Of a stretch of 64,000 nt of DNA, positions 39,566 through 48,684 are shown in pieces. The notes beneath the pieces are model-generated. The model was given only the letters and a program-made list of their open reading frames with translations. It had not been told where the DNA came from and did not search any database. The translations under genes were made by a program, and so were the position numbers. This DNA is from Actinomyces glycerinitolerans (GTDB lineage Bacteria > Actinomycetota > Actinomycetes > Actinomycetales > Actinomycetaceae). The first letter of the stretch is position 1. Each line of letters opens with the position of its first letter. The DNA lies in contig NZ_FQTT01000013.1 in assembly GCF_900098745.1 (NCBI RefSeq), positions 124,001-188,000 of the forward strand, in the 5' to 3' direction.

Positions 39566-40996
39566 TCACACCCGGTAGTCGCTGCGCTCGCCCACCGTGT
39601 GGACGCGGATGGAGTTGGTGGAGCCGGGCGTGCCCGGCGGCATGCCGGCGACGATGATCACCTCGTCGCCCGGCTTGGCCAGGTGCTTGGCCTGCAGCAC
39701 CTCATCCACCTGATCGACCATGTCGTCGGTGTGCTTGACCTCGGGCACCTCGTAGGTCTGCACGCCCCAGGAGACCGACAGCTGGTTGCGGGTGGAGCGC
39801 AGTGGCGTGAAGGCCAGCAGCGGGATGGTTGAACGCAGGCGGGACAGGCGGCGGGCGGTGTCACCGGACTGGGTGAAGGTCACCAGGTAGGTGGCGTCCA
39901 ACTGCTCGCCCATCTCGGCGGCCGCCCGGGTGATGGCGCCGCCGCGGGTCTGCGGGTAGGAGCCCAGCGGGGCGATGCGCTCGCCGCCGTTCTCCTCCAC
40001 GTTCTCGATGATGTTGGCCATGGTGCGCACGGCCTCGATCGGGTAGGCGCCCACGGAGGTCTCCCCGGAGAGCATGACGGCGTCGGCGCCGTCGAGAATC
40101 GCGTTGGCGCAGTCGGAGGCCTCGGCGCGGGTGGGGCGCGGGTTCTGGATCATCGACTCCAGCACCTGGGTGGCCACGATCACCGGCTTCGCGGCGCGCC
40201 GGGCCAGCTCGATGGCGCGCTTCTGTACCAGCGGCACAGCCTCCAGGGGCATCTCCACACCGAGGTCACCACGGGCCACCATGATGCCGTCGAAGGCGGA
40301 GACAATGTCCATCAGGTTCTCCACCGCCTGCGGCTTCTCGATCTTGGCGATCACCGGTATGCGCACGCCGACCTCGTCCATGATCTCGTGGACGTCCTTG
40401 ATGTCCTCGGCGTTGCGCACGAAGGACAGGGCGATCAGGTCGGCGCCGATCTTGAGCGCCCAGCGCAGGTCCTCGCGGTCCTTCTCACTCAGAGCGGGCA
40501 CGGACACGGCCATACCCGGCAGGTTGATGCCCTTGTGGTTGGACACGTACCCGGGCACCTCCACGCGGGTGACGACGTCGGTGTCGGTGACGGCGGTGAC
40601 GCGGACGGCCACGTTGCCGTCGTCGATCAGCAGCCGGTCGCCGGGGCGGCAGTCACCGGGCAGGCCCTTGAAGGTGGTGGAGACGCGCTTGACGGTGCCC
40701 AGGACGTCGTCGGTGGTGATGGTGAACTCGTCGCCCTTGTTGAGCATGACCTTCTGGTCGTCCACGAAGTTGCCCAGGCGGATCTTCGGGCCCTGCAGGT
40801 CCACCAGGATCGCGACGGCGCGTCCCGAGGCCTCGGCGGCCGCGCGCACGCGGGCGATGACCTCCTCCTGGTCCTCGGCACGGCCGTGGGAACGGTTGAT
40901 GCGGCATACGTTCATGCCGGCGTCGACGAGCGCCTGCACCTGCTCGGGTGAGTCGGTGGCGGGCCCCAGGGTGCATACGATCTTCGCTCTGCGCAT
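39566..40996 (-). CDS. pyk: Pyruvate kinase
   Basis: Pyruvate kinase transfers phosphate from phosphoenolpyruvate to ADP in the last step of glycolysis. The 476-residue protein starts MRRAKIVCTLGPATDSPEQV. It has the catalytic lysine region IPVIAKIEKPQAVENL near residue 210, the metal ligands in MVARGDLGVEMPLE, and MLSGETSVGAYP. The C-terminal allosteric domain is complete. A single gene with its own ATG, 26 bp beyond lgt on the same strand. Confidence 0.97.
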   Translation of the reverse strand: MRRAKIVCTLGPATDSPEQVQALVDAGMNVCRINRSHGRAEDQEEVIARVRAAAEASGRAVAILVDLQGPKIRLGNFVDDQKVMLNKGDEFTITTDDVLGTVKRVSTTFKGLPGDCRPGDRLLIDDGNVAVRVTAVTDTDVVTRVEVPGYVSNHKGINLPGMAVSVPALSEKDREDLRWALKIGADLIALSFVRNAEDIKDVHEIMDEVGVRIPVIAKIEKPQAVENLMDIVSAFDGIMVARGDLGVEMPLEAVPLVQKRAIELARRAAKPVIVATQVLESMIQNPRPTRAEASDCANAILDGADAVMLSGETSVGAYPIEAVRTMANIIENVEENGGERIAPLGSYPQTRGGAITRAAAEMGEQLDATYLVTFTQSGDTARRLSRLRSTIPLLAFTPLRSTRNQLSVSWGVQTYEVPEVKHTDDMVDQVDEVLQAKHLAKPGDEVIIVAGMPPGTPGSTNSIRVHTVGERSDYRV

Positions 40997-41022
40997 GGGG
41001 CAAGCCTAAATGACTCTCCCTC

Positions 41023-41895
41023 CTACGACGAACCTCCCACGCGAGACACTTCGTCGCTGAGCGGTCGACGCGAAGTCACGATGAAGCAGACCAGTCCCAC
41101 CAGGAAGATCAGGATGGAGGTCCACACGTTCAACCGCAGGCCGGCGATCAGCTGCGCCTCGTCGATGCGCAGGCACTCGATCCACACGCGGCCGGCCGTG
41201 TACACCATCACGTAGGCCCACAGCAGCCGCCCGCCCACGGCGCCGTCACGCTGCCGCAGCCTCCGCTCCAACCAAACCAGGAAGACGGCGCCGGCCAGGT
41301 TCCACAGCGCCTCGTACAGGAAGGTGGGGTGGAACAGGGTGTCGGAGGCATAGCCCGCCGGCAGATGCGCGTCGTCGATGCGCAGCCCCCACGGCAGGGT
41401 GGTCGGGGAGCCGAACAGCTCCTGGTTGAACCAGTTGCCCAGCCGGCCGATGGCCTGGGCCACCAGCAGTGTGGGGGCGACGGCGTCGGCGAACGGCGCC
41501 CACCGCAGCCCCCGGCGGTGCACCATCCAGGCGGCGGCCAGCGCGCCGAAGAAGATGCCGCCCCACACGCCCAGGCCGCCGCGCCAGATCTGCGGGATCA
41601 GCGCCGGGTTGCCGTACGCGCCGAAGTAGGCGTCCGGGGAGGTGACCACGTGGTACAGGCGGGCGCCGACGATGCCGGCCGGAACCGCCAGCAGGGCGAC
41701 GTCCAGCACCTGGTCGGCTGCCCCGCCGACGGCGCGGTAGCGGCGGTCGCCCCACCACACGGAAACGAACACGCCGGCGAGGATGCACAGGGCGTAGGCG
41801 CGCAGGGGGAACGGTCCGAGATACCACACCCCGCAGGCGGGGCTGGGGATGGCGGCCGCGAGCATGGCGGCGGGGCTGAGCAGGGCTACGGGCAC
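41023..41895 (-). CDS. lgt: Prolipoprotein diacylglyceryl transferase
   Basis: Lgt moves diacylglycerol from phosphatidylglycerol to the lipobox cysteine of pre-lipoproteins. The 290-residue protein has seven membrane helices, the Lgt signature GRLGNWFNQELFG near residue 148, and the upstream GGLGVWGGIFFGALAA. It starts at the stop of the trpC-like gene and lies in the hisF-hisI-trpC-lgt-pyk order common in actinobacteria. At least three lipoprotein substrates are encoded in this window. Confidence 0.97.
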   Translation of the reverse strand: MPVALLSPAAMLAAAIPSPACGVWYLGPFPLRAYALCILAGVFVSVWWGDRRYRAVGGAADQVLDVALLAVPAGIVGARLYHVVTSPDAYFGAYGNPALIPQIWRGGLGVWGGIFFGALAAAWMVHRRGLRWAPFADAVAPTLLVAQAIGRLGNWFNQELFGSPTTLPWGLRIDDAHLPAGYASDTLFHPTFLYEALWNLAGAVFLVWLERRLRQRDGAVGGRLLWAYVMVYTAGRVWIECLRIDEAQLIAGLRLNVWTSILIFLVGLVCFIVTSRRPLSDEVSRVGGSS

Positions 41896-42720
41896 TTACG
41901 GCGCCTCTCGGTGGGTGGCGGGAAACAATGCCGGGTGGCTGCCGGCGGCAACCAGCTCGGCCACGAACTGTTGGGGGTCGGCGGAGCGGATGACGGCCTC
42001 GCCGACCAGTACGACGTCGGCGCCGGCGCGCGCATAGCTCATGACGTCGTGGGGGCCGCGCACGCCGCCGGTGGCGATCCGAGTAATGCCCGCGGGCAGC
42101 ACCTCGGCGACCCGCTCGAAGCGGGAGCGGTCCACCTTGCGGGTCTCCGGGTCGCGGGCGTCGACGGCGATGAGGCGGGCACCGGACTGTGCGGCGGTGA
42201 TGGCCTCGGCCCGCGAGTGAGCCTCGACAACGGCCACCATGCCCAGGGAGTGGGTGCGCTCGATCAGGGACTCAAGGATCAGGGGCTGCAGGCGGGCGTC
42301 GAGCATGAGCAGGTCGGCGCCGTGGGCGCGGGCCTCATGCACCTGGTAGGGGGTGACCACGACGTCGTTGACCAGCACGGGCACGTCCACGGCGGCGCGC
42401 ACGGCATCCAGGTCGGCCAGCCGACCGTGGGAGCGGGCGGGCTCGGTGACCACGGAAACGCAGGCGGCCCCGCCGGCGGCGTAGAAGCCGGCCAGAATGG
42501 CCACATCCCCGACGCCGGACAGGTCCGCGAAGGTGGCAGTGGCGCGCTTGACCTCCGCTATCACCGAGACGGCCCGGCCCTCACCGTGCAGGGCGGCGAC
42601 GGCGTCGCGGCAGGCGGGGGCGGCGCGCACGGCCTCCTTGAGCTGCGCCAGCGGGACGCGTCGTTCGCGCTGCGCCACGCAGGCGCGGGCCGTGGCGGCG
42701 AGCTCCTCGAAGGTGTTCAC
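41896..42720 (-). CDS. trpC: Indole-3-glycerol-phosphate synthase homologue with degenerate active site
   Basis: The 274-residue protein aligns end to end with actinobacterial TrpC, a tryptophan-pathway beta/alpha-barrel enzyme. Glu and Lys in AEVKRA and Glu in VVEAH are kept. However, the catalytic-lysine block, usually VLRKDF, reads VLVNDV. NARDL reads DARDP, AESG reads ATGG, and the SPS of the first loop is lost. The general-acid lysine, the Asn and the Glu-Ser pair are therefore absent. It is unlikely to make indole-glycerol phosphate. No other trp gene is near. It is contiguous with lgt and follows hisI by 23 bp. Confidence 0.88.
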   Translation of the reverse strand: MNTFEELAATARACVAQRERRVPLAQLKEAVRAAPACRDAVAALHGEGRAVSVIAEVKRATATFADLSGVGDVAILAGFYAAGGAACVSVVTEPARSHGRLADLDAVRAAVDVPVLVNDVVVTPYQVHEARAHGADLLMLDARLQPLILESLIERTHSLGMVAVVEAHSRAEAITAAQSGARLIAVDARDPETRKVDRSRFERVAEVLPAGITRIATGGVRGPHDVMSYARAGADVVLVGEAVIRSADPQQFVAELVAAGSHPALFPATHREAP

Positions 42721-42743
42721 CGTCGGTCACCCCCTTACGTTTC

Positions 42744-43196
42744 TCAACCCTCATGGTTACCGGACGGGGCCGTACAGGCAAATCCGTCCCGGCTGGAGGG
42801 ACGCTCCCCCACCACCGCGCCCAGGTCCCCGCCGGCCTGGAAGCAGGTGCGCGTGCCGGTGTGGCAGGCGGCCCCCACCTGGTCGACTTCAACCAGCAGG
42901 GCGTCGCCGTCGCAGTCCAGGGAGACGGCCTTGACGTACTGGTAATGGCCGGAGGTATCGCCCTTACGCCAGTACTCCTGGCGGGAGCGCGACCAGTAGG
43001 TCACGCGCCCCTCACTCAGGGTGCGGCGCAGGGCCTCATCGTTCATCCAGCCCACCATGAGCACCTCGCGGGTGTCGTACTGCTGGACGACGGCGGCCAC
43101 CAGGCCGTTCGCGTCTCGCTTCAGGCGTGCGGCCAGTTCGGACGGCAGCGGGGAGGGCTCATTGGCCACGGCGTGGGACTCGGTCACGGGTGCCAT
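42744..43196 (-). CDS. hisI: Phosphoribosyl-AMP cyclohydrolase
   Basis: HisI opens the purine ring of phosphoribosyl-AMP in histidine synthesis. The 150-residue protein has [36 protein letters not shown] split across two conserved blocks, and the zinc/magnesium site [13 protein letters not shown] followed by [10 protein letters not shown]. The ATG at 43196 has GGAGGGG upstream; an upstream start at 43235 would overlap hisF by 4 bp. HisE is not fused to it. Confidence 0.95.
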   Translation of the reverse strand: MAPVTESHAVANEPSPLPSELAARLKRDANGLVAAVVQQYDTREVLMVGWMNDEALRRTLSEGRVTYWSRSRQEYWRKGDTSGHYQYVKAVSLDCDGDALLVEVDQVGAACHTGTRTCFQAGGDLGAVVGERPSSRDGFACTAPSGNHEG

Positions 43197-43231
43197 TGTG
43201 GCACCCCTCCGGCGGGCTCCGGTGCCGCCGC

Positions 43232-44002
<771 letters not shown>

Positions 44003-44004
44003 GT

Positions 44005-45309
44005 CTACTGCTCCTCCTTGCCGGCGGGTGCGGCCGCGGCGGGCTGTGCCGCGCCGGGGCTCGGGGTTACGCGTACCACGCCGTCGGCGGTGGGCGTGGC
44101 CTGCGGGCTGGGGGCGGCGGTGGCGTCGGTGAGAGTGCCGTCGGCTACGACGGCGAGGATGTCGATGACCACGGCCAGGGCGTCGTCGCCGGCGGCCTGG
44201 TCCGCCGGCAGCACCAGCACGATGCGACTGCCAACGGTGGCATCCACCAGCTGTTGAGCAAGGCCGGACATGGTGTCGGACATGTCGATGATGCCGGGGA
44301 CGGTGGTGGCGCCGTAGCTGGAGGTGCGCAGGCTGTTGTCGGACCAGTTGGCGAAGGCGTAGCGGGCGACGATGACGTCGCCGGAGTTGATCTGCTGCCC
44401 GGTGCCGGCCACCAGCACACTCGCGGCGGCCCGGGTGGGGGCGTCCAGATCCTGCACGGACAGGGAGACGGTGCCGTCGTCGGCGAAGGCGACGGTGGGC
44501 ATGCCCGCGGCGGGGGCTCGCTCCTCGCCGGACGCGGTGGTGGGCAGCACGTCGACGACGGTGATCTCGGTGGCCACGGCGCCGTCGTCCGCGGAGACGG
44601 GGGCGCGCAGCACCAGGCGGGAGCCCTCGGTGGCGCCGGTGACCGTATCGGCCAGCACGTCGCCGAGAGAGGCGGCGTCGACGGTGCCGCGGTAGATGCG
44701 CGCACCGGTGGAGGTGCCGGTGGTGTTTTCACCGCTGGTCCCGGAGAAGGTGGAGACGGACAGCAGCACGGCGTCGCCGGTGGCGAGGGTGCGGCCGTCC
44801 CCGGTGACCAGCGTGTCGGTGGTGACGGCGGTGGCGGGGGCCAGGGGGGCGAGCAGGGAGACGACGGGGACGGCGCCGACCCGGCCGGCGACCTCGAGCA
44901 CCGCCTCGATGGGTGCGTCGGCGGCGGTCGGCTGCCCGGTGGCGACGATTGTCGGGGTGTCGCCGTGGCCGAGGCGGGAGACGACGACGGGCACCAGCAC
45001 GATGGCGGCCACGACGATGGCCGCCAGCACGACGGCGGCGTGTCCACGGGGACGGGGGCGGCCCAGGGCGGCACCGATGGCGCGCTGAGCACCGGTGATG
45101 GCCGGCGGCTCCTCGGGCTCCGGCTCGGGCTCCGGCGGCGGAGGTGGAGCGGGCACGGCGGGCGCATTGCCCTCACGCTCGCGGGCACGTTCCCTTTCCC
45201 GCTCGCGGGCACGCTCCCTTTCCCGCTCGCGCAGCTGGCGGCGGGTCAAGGGCTTGCCGTCCGGCCCGAGGGCCGGCAGCGGCGTGGTGTCGTCGGCGTG
45301 AGAAGTCAT
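44005..45309 (-). CDS. Membrane-anchored FKBP-like protein
   Basis: A 434-residue protein with a cytoplasmic, very charged N-terminus (Arg/Glu repeats, residues 24-45, then a Pro/Glu stretch) and one membrane helix near residues 95-117. An extracytoplasmic region with two FKBP-like halves follows. The last half, [20 protein letters not shown] then [12 protein letters not shown], matches the prolyl-isomerase fold, but the aromatic active-site residues are poorly kept, so activity is doubtful. FKBP-type genes follow pafA in several actinobacteria. The ATG overlaps the pafA stop by 4 bp; upstream codons to 45810 are antisense-like and rejected. Confidence 0.8.
   Translation of the reverse strand: MTSHADDTTPLPALGPDGKPLTRRQLRERERERARERERERAREREGNAPAVPAPPPPPEPEPEPEEPPAITGAQRAIGAALGRPRPRGHAAVVLAAIVVAAIVLVPVVVSRLGHGDTPTIVATGQPTAADAPIEAVLEVAGRVGAVPVVSLLAPLAPATAVTTDTLVTGDGRTLATGDAVLLSVSTFSGTSGENTTGTSTGARIYRGTVDAASLGDVLADTVTGATEGSRLVLRAPVSADDGAVATEITVVDVLPTTASGEERAPAAGMPTVAFADDGTVSLSVQDLDAPTRAAASVLVAGTGQQINSGDVIVARYAFANWSDNSLRTSSYGATTVPGIIDMSDTMSGLAQQLVDATVGSRIVLVLPADQAAGDDALAVVIDILAVVADGTLTDATAAPSPQATPTADGVVRVTPSPGAAQPAAAAPAGKEEQ
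45176..45233. repeat. 24-bp tandem repeat in the FKBP-like gene
   Basis: About 2.4 copies of a 24-bp unit start at 45176, 45200 and 45224. They encode alternating Arg-Glu with one Ala per unit, which should form a highly charged helix. Confidence 0.9.
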
Positions 45310-46772
45310 GGGCTGGTAACGAGTATGCCAGAGCGCGGCGGCTCGGGCTCGTCCATGGCGGCCAGCAGCGCATCCACCCGCGCGTCCACGGCGGCGAAGG
45401 GATCGCGCAGGGCGACGGGGCGGGTGTGTCCGTCGTCGAGCTTGAGGTTGACCCAGTCCACCGACAGGTCGCGGCGCAGCTCCTCGGCACGGGCCACGGC
45501 GGTGCCCCGCAGGTGCGCGCGGGTGGTGGCCGGCGGCGTGTCGACGGCGGCACGGCAGGCGGGCTCGTCCACGATGCGCTTGAGCAGTCCGGCGGTCTCC
45601 AGACGCAGGCGCAGTCCGTCGGTCGGGTCGACGTCGTGGTAGGCCAGGGCCAGGCGGGCCACCCGCGGATCGTCCAGACCGGTGCCGGCGCGCTGCGCGT
45701 AGCGGGTCAGCAGCTGCTGCTTGGCGGCCCAGTCCAGTTCGGTCGCCACCAGCGCCGGGTTGCCGGTGCGCACGGCCTCCAGGCCGCGCTCCCACAGCTC
45801 CAGCACGCACCGATGTGCGTCGGTCAGGTCCAGTTCGGCGTCGACGTGGGCGCGCACGCGCTCCAAGTGCTCGGACTGCAGCTCGACGGGGGTGATGGTG
45901 CGTCCGTCCGCCAGCTCGAGCAGCACGGTGCCGGTCAGGTCGTGGCAGGTGTCGCGGATGGCCCGCATGGGGTTGGCCAGGCGCAGGTCGGACAGGTCGC
46001 CGCCGCCCTCCAGGTAGTCCAGGAGCAGGTCCATGGCCCCGACCTTGAGCAGGGTGGAGCCCTGGGCGATGTTGGAGTCCCCCACGATCACGTGCATGCG
46101 CCGGTACTTCTCGGCGTCCGCATGCGGCTCGTCGCGGGTGTTGATGAGCGGACGGGAGCGGGTGGTGGCCGAGGAGACGGCATCCTCCATCTGGTCGGCG
46201 CGCTGGGAGAAGACGTAGCGGGCGGGGCGCTTCCCGGCCGGGTCGGTGAGGATGTGGCCGGCACCGACCAGGATCTGCCGGGTGACCAGGTGGGGTACCA
46301 GGGTGCGGGCGTCGTTCCAGTAATCGCCGCGGCGGCGCACCAGGTAGTTCTCGTGGCAGCCGAAGCCGGCGCCCTCGGCGTCGAGGTTGTTCTTGAGCAG
46401 GTGGATGCGGCCGGGCACGTCCTGGGCGGCCAGGCGCGCGTTCGCCTGCGCGGCCAGATCGGCCATGGTCAGCTCACCGGCCCGGTCCTGGGCGAGCAGG
46501 TCCGTGAGGCTGTCGCATTCGGCGGTGGCGAACTCGGGATGGGAGCCGACGTCCAGGTACAGGCGGGCGCCGCCGCGGGTGAACACGTTGGAGGAGCGGC
46601 CGCGGGCGATCAGGGGGGCGAACAGCTCCCGGGCGGCGTGGTCGGCGTCCAGCGGCGGCGGGCCGCCGGCCGTGGAGGCGCAGGTGATGCCGTACTCGGT
46701 TTCGACGCCGATGATCCGCCTGACGGGGGCGCGCCGGGCGGTGGGGGCGGCCGGGGAGGCCGTCACTCTCAC
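45306..46772 (-). CDS. pafA: Pup-protein ligase
   Basis: PafA joins the C-terminal glutamate of Pup to lysines of target proteins. The 488-residue protein has the glutamine-synthetase-like catalytic start IIGVETEYGITC near residue 20, the ATP/Mg residues in LLKNNLDAEGAGFGCHENYL, and the conserved RPLINTRDEPHADAE. The GTG start at 46770-46772 overlaps the pup stop by 3 bp. No prcA or prcB lies between pup and pafA. Confidence 0.97.
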   Translation of the reverse strand: MRVTASPAAPTARRAPVRRIIGVETEYGITCASTAGGPPPLDADHAARELFAPLIARGRSSNVFTRGGARLYLDVGSHPEFATAECDSLTDLLAQDRAGELTMADLAAQANARLAAQDVPGRIHLLKNNLDAEGAGFGCHENYLVRRRGDYWNDARTLVPHLVTRQILVGAGHILTDPAGKRPARYVFSQRADQMEDAVSSATTRSRPLINTRDEPHADAEKYRRMHVIVGDSNIAQGSTLLKVGAMDLLLDYLEGGGDLSDLRLANPMRAIRDTCHDLTGTVLLELADGRTITPVELQSEHLERVRAHVDAELDLTDAHRCVLELWERGLEAVRTGNPALVATELDWAAKQQLLTRYAQRAGTGLDDPRVARLALAYHDVDPTDGLRLRLETAGLLKRIVDEPACRAAVDTPPATTRAHLRGTAVARAEELRRDLSVDWVNLKLDDGHTRPVALRDPFAAVDARVDALLAAMDEPEPPRSGILVTSP

Positions 46773-46951
46773 TGCCCGCCCTTCTGTACGAAGCCCTGGA
46801 CGAAGGCGGCGGCGTTGGTCTCCAGGACGGCGTCGATCTCGTCGAGGATGTCGTCAACACCGGCGGCCTGCGTCTGGCCGGAGCCGGCGGCCGGCGCCGG
46901 GTCGGGGGCGGCGGGCTCGGGAGTGGGTTGGATCTGCTCGTTGAGGCTCAT
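46769..46951 (-). CDS. pup: Prokaryotic ubiquitin-like protein Pup
   Basis: A 60-residue disordered tagging protein. The central helix VDDILDEIDAVLETNAAAFV (residues 32-51) is the part bound by Mpa, PafA and Dop. The ending is FVQKGGQ, so the terminal Gln must first be deamidated by Dop. It overlaps dop by 4 bp upstream and pafA by 3 bp downstream. A long open frame continues upstream in the same phase but runs antisense-like through dop, and the ATG at 46951 is the true start. Confidence 0.97.
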   Translation of the reverse strand: MSLNEQIQPTPEPAAPDPAPAAGSGQTQAAGVDDILDEIDAVLETNAAAFVQGFVQKGGQ

Positions 46952-48684
46952 GCGCGTGACTGACTTCCTGATTCTTCCGGTTCCGCGGGGGTGACGGCGT
47001 CTTGGACGGCGCCCAGGATACGTGCCGACTCGGCTTCCGATACCGCCACGGCGTCGGGCAATGGCAGGCGCAGCAGCTGCGCGCGCCCGGGCACGTCCAG
47101 CACCAGGCTGGTCCAGGAGGCGGCGACGACGGCGGCGTGGTTGGCCACCGCAGTGCCGCGGACGGCGGCGCGCGTGCCGGCGGGCGGCCGGTCGGCGGCG
47201 GCCTCCACCTCGGCGTCGGTGACCAGGCGGCGGGTGTGGCCGGCGGCAATGAGCTTCTCGGCCAGCCCGCGGCCGGCACGCAGGTCGGCCCACTGAATGT
47301 CGGCGGCGGCCAGACGCGGGTCGTCCCAGCCGGTGCCGGCTCGCTCGCGTAGGCGCTCGCACAGCTGCAGTTTGGCGACCCATTCGACCAGCTGTGCGGC
47401 CCGAGCGGTGGCCTGTGGCTGGGCGGGGGTGCCGTGAGCGGCGGCGTAGGCGTCCAGCGCCTCCAGGGTCTCGTCCCATAGGGCTAGCGCCTGGGCGGTT
47501 TCGGCGCCGACGTGTTCGGCGTCGATGCCGCCGTAGTCCTCCTCCAGGGCGGCGGTGATGGCCTGCAGGTGGGCGCGCTGGATCTCCAGTGCGGTCAGGC
47601 GGCCGCGGGCGGTGGCGAGCGCGTAGGTGAGCGTCGGGTCGTGGGACATGGCCCAGTGCTCCTCCACCGGGTCGGCGGTGATGCGCAGGTCGGCCAGCGC
47701 CCCCAGGCCCTGGCCGCGGTCGTGGGCGCGCTCCAGGTACCACAGCAGCAGGTCGGTGCTGGCGACCTTCAGATAGGTGGGCACGTCGAAGCGGTTGGCG
47801 TCCCCGTTGATCACGTGCAGGCGCCGGAAGCGGGCGGCGTCGGCGTGCGGCTCGTCGCGGGTGTTGACGATGGGACGATTGAAGGTGGTTTGCAGGGCGA
47901 TGTCTGTGCCCACGTAGTCGGCGCGCTGGCTGATCTGGAAGCCGGGGCGTTCGCTGCGCTGCCCGATGCCCACCCGGCCGGCCCCGGCGAATACGGGTCG
48001 GGTCACCAGGAAGGGGATCAGGGCGGCGGCCAGCGTGTCGAAGGGCAGGTCCCGGCGCACCAGGTAGTTCTCGTGGGAGCCGTACGCGGCGCCCTTGCCG
48101 TCGACGTTGTTCTTGTACAGAACCACCTCGGCGGGGGTGTCCTGCGACAGTCCCGTGTCTCCTGCACCCCGGGCCAGCGCCGTCATGGCGCGGCGGGCGA
48201 TCACCTCCCCGGCCCGGTCCCACACCAGGGCGTCGTGGGGAGTGAGTACCTCCGGGGAGGAGTACTCGGGGTGGGCGTGGTCCACGTATAGGCGGGCGCC
48301 GTTGGCGAGCACCGCGGTGGTGGCCTGAGGCAGGGCGGCCTCGGCGGCGCTGGGACGCGGGCGCGTGCCCCATGGGGCCGGCGGGACGTCGCCGGAGGGC
48401 GCAGGGCGGTCGGGGTCGTCGGTCAGTTGGCTGGGGTGGGCGGCGGCCCGCTCCAGGCGGCCGCCGCGCAGGTCGGCGAGCGGGTCCTCCCCCTCGTAGT
48501 CCCAGCGGACGGCCTGCCGCGTGCCGGCATCGGGGCGGGCGGCCGCCCCATAGGCGGACACGATGCGGCTGGCCATGACCACCGCGTTGGCGTAGGGGTT
48601 GCCCGGCTCAAGCACCCCGAATTCGGTCTCCAGGCCGACGGGGCGCCGTACCGGAGTGAACTGGCTGGGCTCGGGCACGCTCAT
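46948..48684 (-). CDS. dop: Pup deamidase/depupylase
   Basis: Dop converts the Gln end of Pup to Glu and also removes Pup from tagged proteins. The 578-residue protein is a PafA paralogue, with the start PVGLETEFGVLEPG near residue 16, LYKNNVDGKGAAYGSHENYL and RPIVNTRDEPHADAAR. The insert near residues 60-115 before LPQATTAVLANGARLY corresponds to the regulatory Dop loop. It overlaps mpa and pup by 4 bp each. Confidence 0.96.
   Translation of the reverse strand: MSVPEPSQFTPVRRPVGLETEFGVLEPGNPYANAVVMASRIVSAYGAAARPDAGTRQAVRWDYEGEDPLADLRGGRLERAAAHPSQLTDDPDRPAPSGDVPPAPWGTRPRPSAAEAALPQATTAVLANGARLYVDHAHPEYSSPEVLTPHDALVWDRAGEVIARRAMTALARGAGDTGLSQDTPAEVVLYKNNVDGKGAAYGSHENYLVRRDLPFDTLAAALIPFLVTRPVFAGAGRVGIGQRSERPGFQISQRADYVGTDIALQTTFNRPIVNTRDEPHADAARFRRLHVINGDANRFDVPTYLKVASTDLLLWYLERAHDRGQGLGALADLRITADPVEEHWAMSHDPTLTYALATARGRLTALEIQRAHLQAITAALEEDYGGIDAEHVGAETAQALALWDETLEALDAYAAAHGTPAQPQATARAAQLVEWVAKLQLCERLRERAGTGWDDPRLAAADIQWADLRAGRGLAEKLIAAGHTRRLVTDAEVEAAADRPPAGTRAAVRGTAVANHAAVVAASWTSLVLDVPGRAQLLRLPLPDAVAVSEAESARILGAVQDAVTPAEPEESGSQSRA

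Noticed and set aside
45310-45810. N-terminal extension of the FKBP-like gene
   Set aside because: The extra codons are antisense-phase sequence inside pafA; the ATG at 45309 with the 4-bp overlap is the natural start.
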